NCBI RefSeq assembly: GCF_001428665.1
Contig: NZ_LMIJ01000010.1
Coordinates: 402,195 to 466,194, forward strand
DNA from: Acidovorax sp. Root219
Lineage (GTDB): Bacteria; Pseudomonadota; Gammaproteobacteria; Burkholderiales; Burkholderiaceae_C
Length of the DNA stretch: 64,000 nucleotides
Reading direction: 5' to 3'
Part shown: piece after piece, positions 62,894-64,000 of the stretch
Layout: every line of letters starts with the position of its first letter
Numbering within the stretch: the stretch's first letter is position 1
Position numbers and translations under genes: made by a program
Notes under the pieces: generated by a model
Seen by the model: only the letters and a program-made list of their open reading frames with translations
Told to the model about the DNA's origin: nothing
The model's database searches: none

Positions 62894-63349
62894 TCAGTAC
62901 CCGGCCGGGATGTCCGGCTCCACCAGCTGGATCAGCAGCGTCAGCGACTCCTGCCAGCCCAGGTAGCAGGCCTCGGTGGGAATCACGGCGGGGATGCCCT
63001 CTTGCACCACGCTCATCTCGGTGCCGCAGGACACGGGTGTCAGGGTGACCGTGGTGGTCATCTCGCCGGGCAGGCTGGCATCGTCGAAGCGCGCGTTGTA
63101 GCGCAGGCGCTCGCCGGGCACCAGCTCCAGGTAGGTGCCTCCGAACGAATGGCTGCCGCCCGCCCCGTGGTTGGTGAACGACATGCGGTACTCACCACCC
63201 ACGCGGGCATCGAGGGCATGCACCTCGGCCGTGAAGCCGTGCGGCGGCAGCCACTTGACCAGGGCCTGCGGCGTGAGAAAGGCGCGGTAGATGCGGTCGG
63301 GCGTGGAGCGGGTGACGCGGTGGAGGCGAACGGTGCCGGTGGTGGTCAT
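62894..63349 (-). CDS. SRPBCC (AHSA1-type) family protein
   Basis: This is a 151-residue START-like protein with the N-terminal HRVTRSTPDRIYRAFLTPQALVKWLPPHGF, and a C-terminal VQEGIPAVIPTEACYLGWQESLTLL, the pattern of AHSA1/SRPBCC proteins that bind hydrophobic ligands. The middle MSFTNHGAGGSHSFGGTYLEL is typical too. No partner gene or regulator is adjacent, and the ligand is unknown. Confidence 0.87.
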   Translation of the reverse strand: MTTTGTVRLHRVTRSTPDRIYRAFLTPQALVKWLPPHGFTAEVHALDARVGGEYRMSFTNHGAGGSHSFGGTYLELVPGERLRYNARFDDASLPGEMTTTVTLTPVSCGTEMSVVQEGIPAVIPTEACYLGWQESLTLLIQLVEPDIPAGY

Positions 63350-63444
63350 GGTTGGTGCCTGTGAAGCAGAGGACGGCCCTCTAGAACCTACGACGTTCGA
63401 CCATGGCGGATATCGACACGGTCCAAATCAGGAAAAACCCCAGA

Positions 63445-63783
63445 TCATGGCTTGCGTGCAAGGTCCAGCAGCAAATCCAGTCGCCGCACCTGTGCCCAGG
63501 TGTCCCGCTTGAAGGCGCGGTGGTAGGCATCGATGGCCGCCACGGAGCGCGCGGCCACCTCCTGCGCCAACTGCTGCGAGCGGGAACGCATGTAGTAGAT
63601 GAGGAAATCACCCTCGGCGCCCGAATCGAGAAAAACCGATTCCACGGTCACGCCCTCCGCTGCCAGAGTCTGCAGCGCGTCCTCCCGGTGGACGCGCAGG
63701 TACTCCGCCCACTCCTGTACCCGGGGCACGGACCCGGGTTGGAGCTGGATGCGGACGCAGACGACGTCTTCGGTCGGGGGCAT
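63445..63783 (-). CDS. DUF6176-type protein
   Basis: This is a 112-residue protein with VCVRIQLQPGSVPRVQEWAEYL, the region GVTVESVFLDSGAEGDFLIYYMRS, and VAAIDAYHRAFKRDTW, a pattern I recognise as the DUF6176 family of ferredoxin-like small proteins. The function is unknown. It is the last clear gene of the window. Confidence 0.7.
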   Translation of the reverse strand: MPPTEDVVCVRIQLQPGSVPRVQEWAEYLRVHREDALQTLAAEGVTVESVFLDSGAEGDFLIYYMRSRSQQLAQEVAARSVAAIDAYHRAFKRDTWAQVRRLDLLLDLARKP

Positions 63784-64000
63784 GGGTGCAGGACGGCTGG
63801 TGCCATGAAAAAAGGGTCACTATCGCCCGAGCATCTGGCAATGGCAACCCCTTTACAGAGGGGCGGATAGCCCAGGTGGATATCGCTCAGTTATCCATAG
63901 CGCTGCGCGCCACCCGCATCGCATGCAACTGGCGCGACCAAGGCCAGTGCCCCCGTGCAAGGGCCGCCCCGCCGCACTGGGGGCGTCCCCCTCCCGACTC
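63784..64000. other. Right-edge intergenic region with a GC-rich hairpin, no gene
   Basis: No credible gene is visible. It contains a weak hairpin CCCCT / AGGGG at 63848-63863 and, near the end, GGGGG-CGT-CCCCC (63979-63991) within a very GC-rich tract. The latter could belong to a dispersed intergenic repeat, which would need a genome-wide comparison. Confidence 0.45.

Overview
The window is about 64 kb of high-GC, densely coded chromosome from a betaproteobacterium, most likely a Comamonadaceae member (Acidovorax, Alicycliphilus or a relative). This rests on the gene repertoire: Bug/TctC-type binding proteins, Liv-type ABC uptake next to CoA ligases, an aerobic CoA-ester route for 2-aminobenzoate, a WS/DGAT wax-ester synthase, a polyhydroxyalkanoate-granule protein, and abundant LysR/TetR/Lrp regulators. 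No rRNA, tRNA, CRISPR array, insertion sequence or phage gene was seen.

Layout. 1-8.5 kb: a CoA ligase cut by the left edge, a complete Liv-type ABC transporter (livG-livH-livM-livK-livF) and a phenylacetate-CoA-ligase-like enzyme, which together look like uptake and CoA activation of an aromatic or other carboxylic acid. 8.5-13 kb: two Bug binding proteins, a DUF1840 protein and a cyclopropane-fatty-acid synthase. 13-20 kb: a compact six-gene operon for aerobic 2-aminobenzoyl-CoA breakdown (fused monooxygenase/reductase, MarR regulator, enoyl-CoA hydratase, acyl-CoA dehydrogenase, CoA ligase, RidA). 20-21.6 kb: an EamA exporter divergent from an Lrp regulator.

21.6-33.5 kb is a carbon-phosphorus lyase locus. 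phnG-H-I-J-(GNAT)-K-L-M and then phnC-D-E plus a PhnZ-like HD oxygenase lie on the minus strand. phnF, a DUF1045 2H-phosphoesterase and phnN lie on the plus strand. There is no phnP; the 2H-phosphoesterase sits where a cyclic-phosphodiesterase step is needed. Matching PhnF operators lie at both minus-strand promoters, with a Pho box upstream of phnC. phnD carries a frameshift caused by a 5-bp tandem duplication.

33.4-47.7 kb: DNA repair (tag), a lipoprotein aminopeptidase, a PHA-system protein, a nitroreductase, an ornithine-cyclodeaminase/Lrp pair, IclR, an acyl-CoA-binding protein divergent from WS/DGAT, a TetR/DUF1348 pair with two clear operators, and a peptide/acyl-amino-acid hydrolase group (DUF2817, two M20 enzymes) with a solute-binding protein. 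47.7-64 kb: a molybdopterin oxidoreductase, an amidohydrolase-DoxX-MFS operon, a LysR/pirin/cysteine-hydrolase group, a likely reactive-carbonyl defence module (DJ-1/PfpI protein, iron alcohol dehydrogenase and a NemR-like TetR with two operators), a LysR/quinone-reductase pair, and small singletons to the right edge.

The most unusual parts are the phn locus (replacement of PhnP, orphan PhnZ-like enzyme, dual regulatory sites, broken phnD) and the operator-defined TetR modules. All functions are inferred from sequence patterns by eye; no database search was possible.
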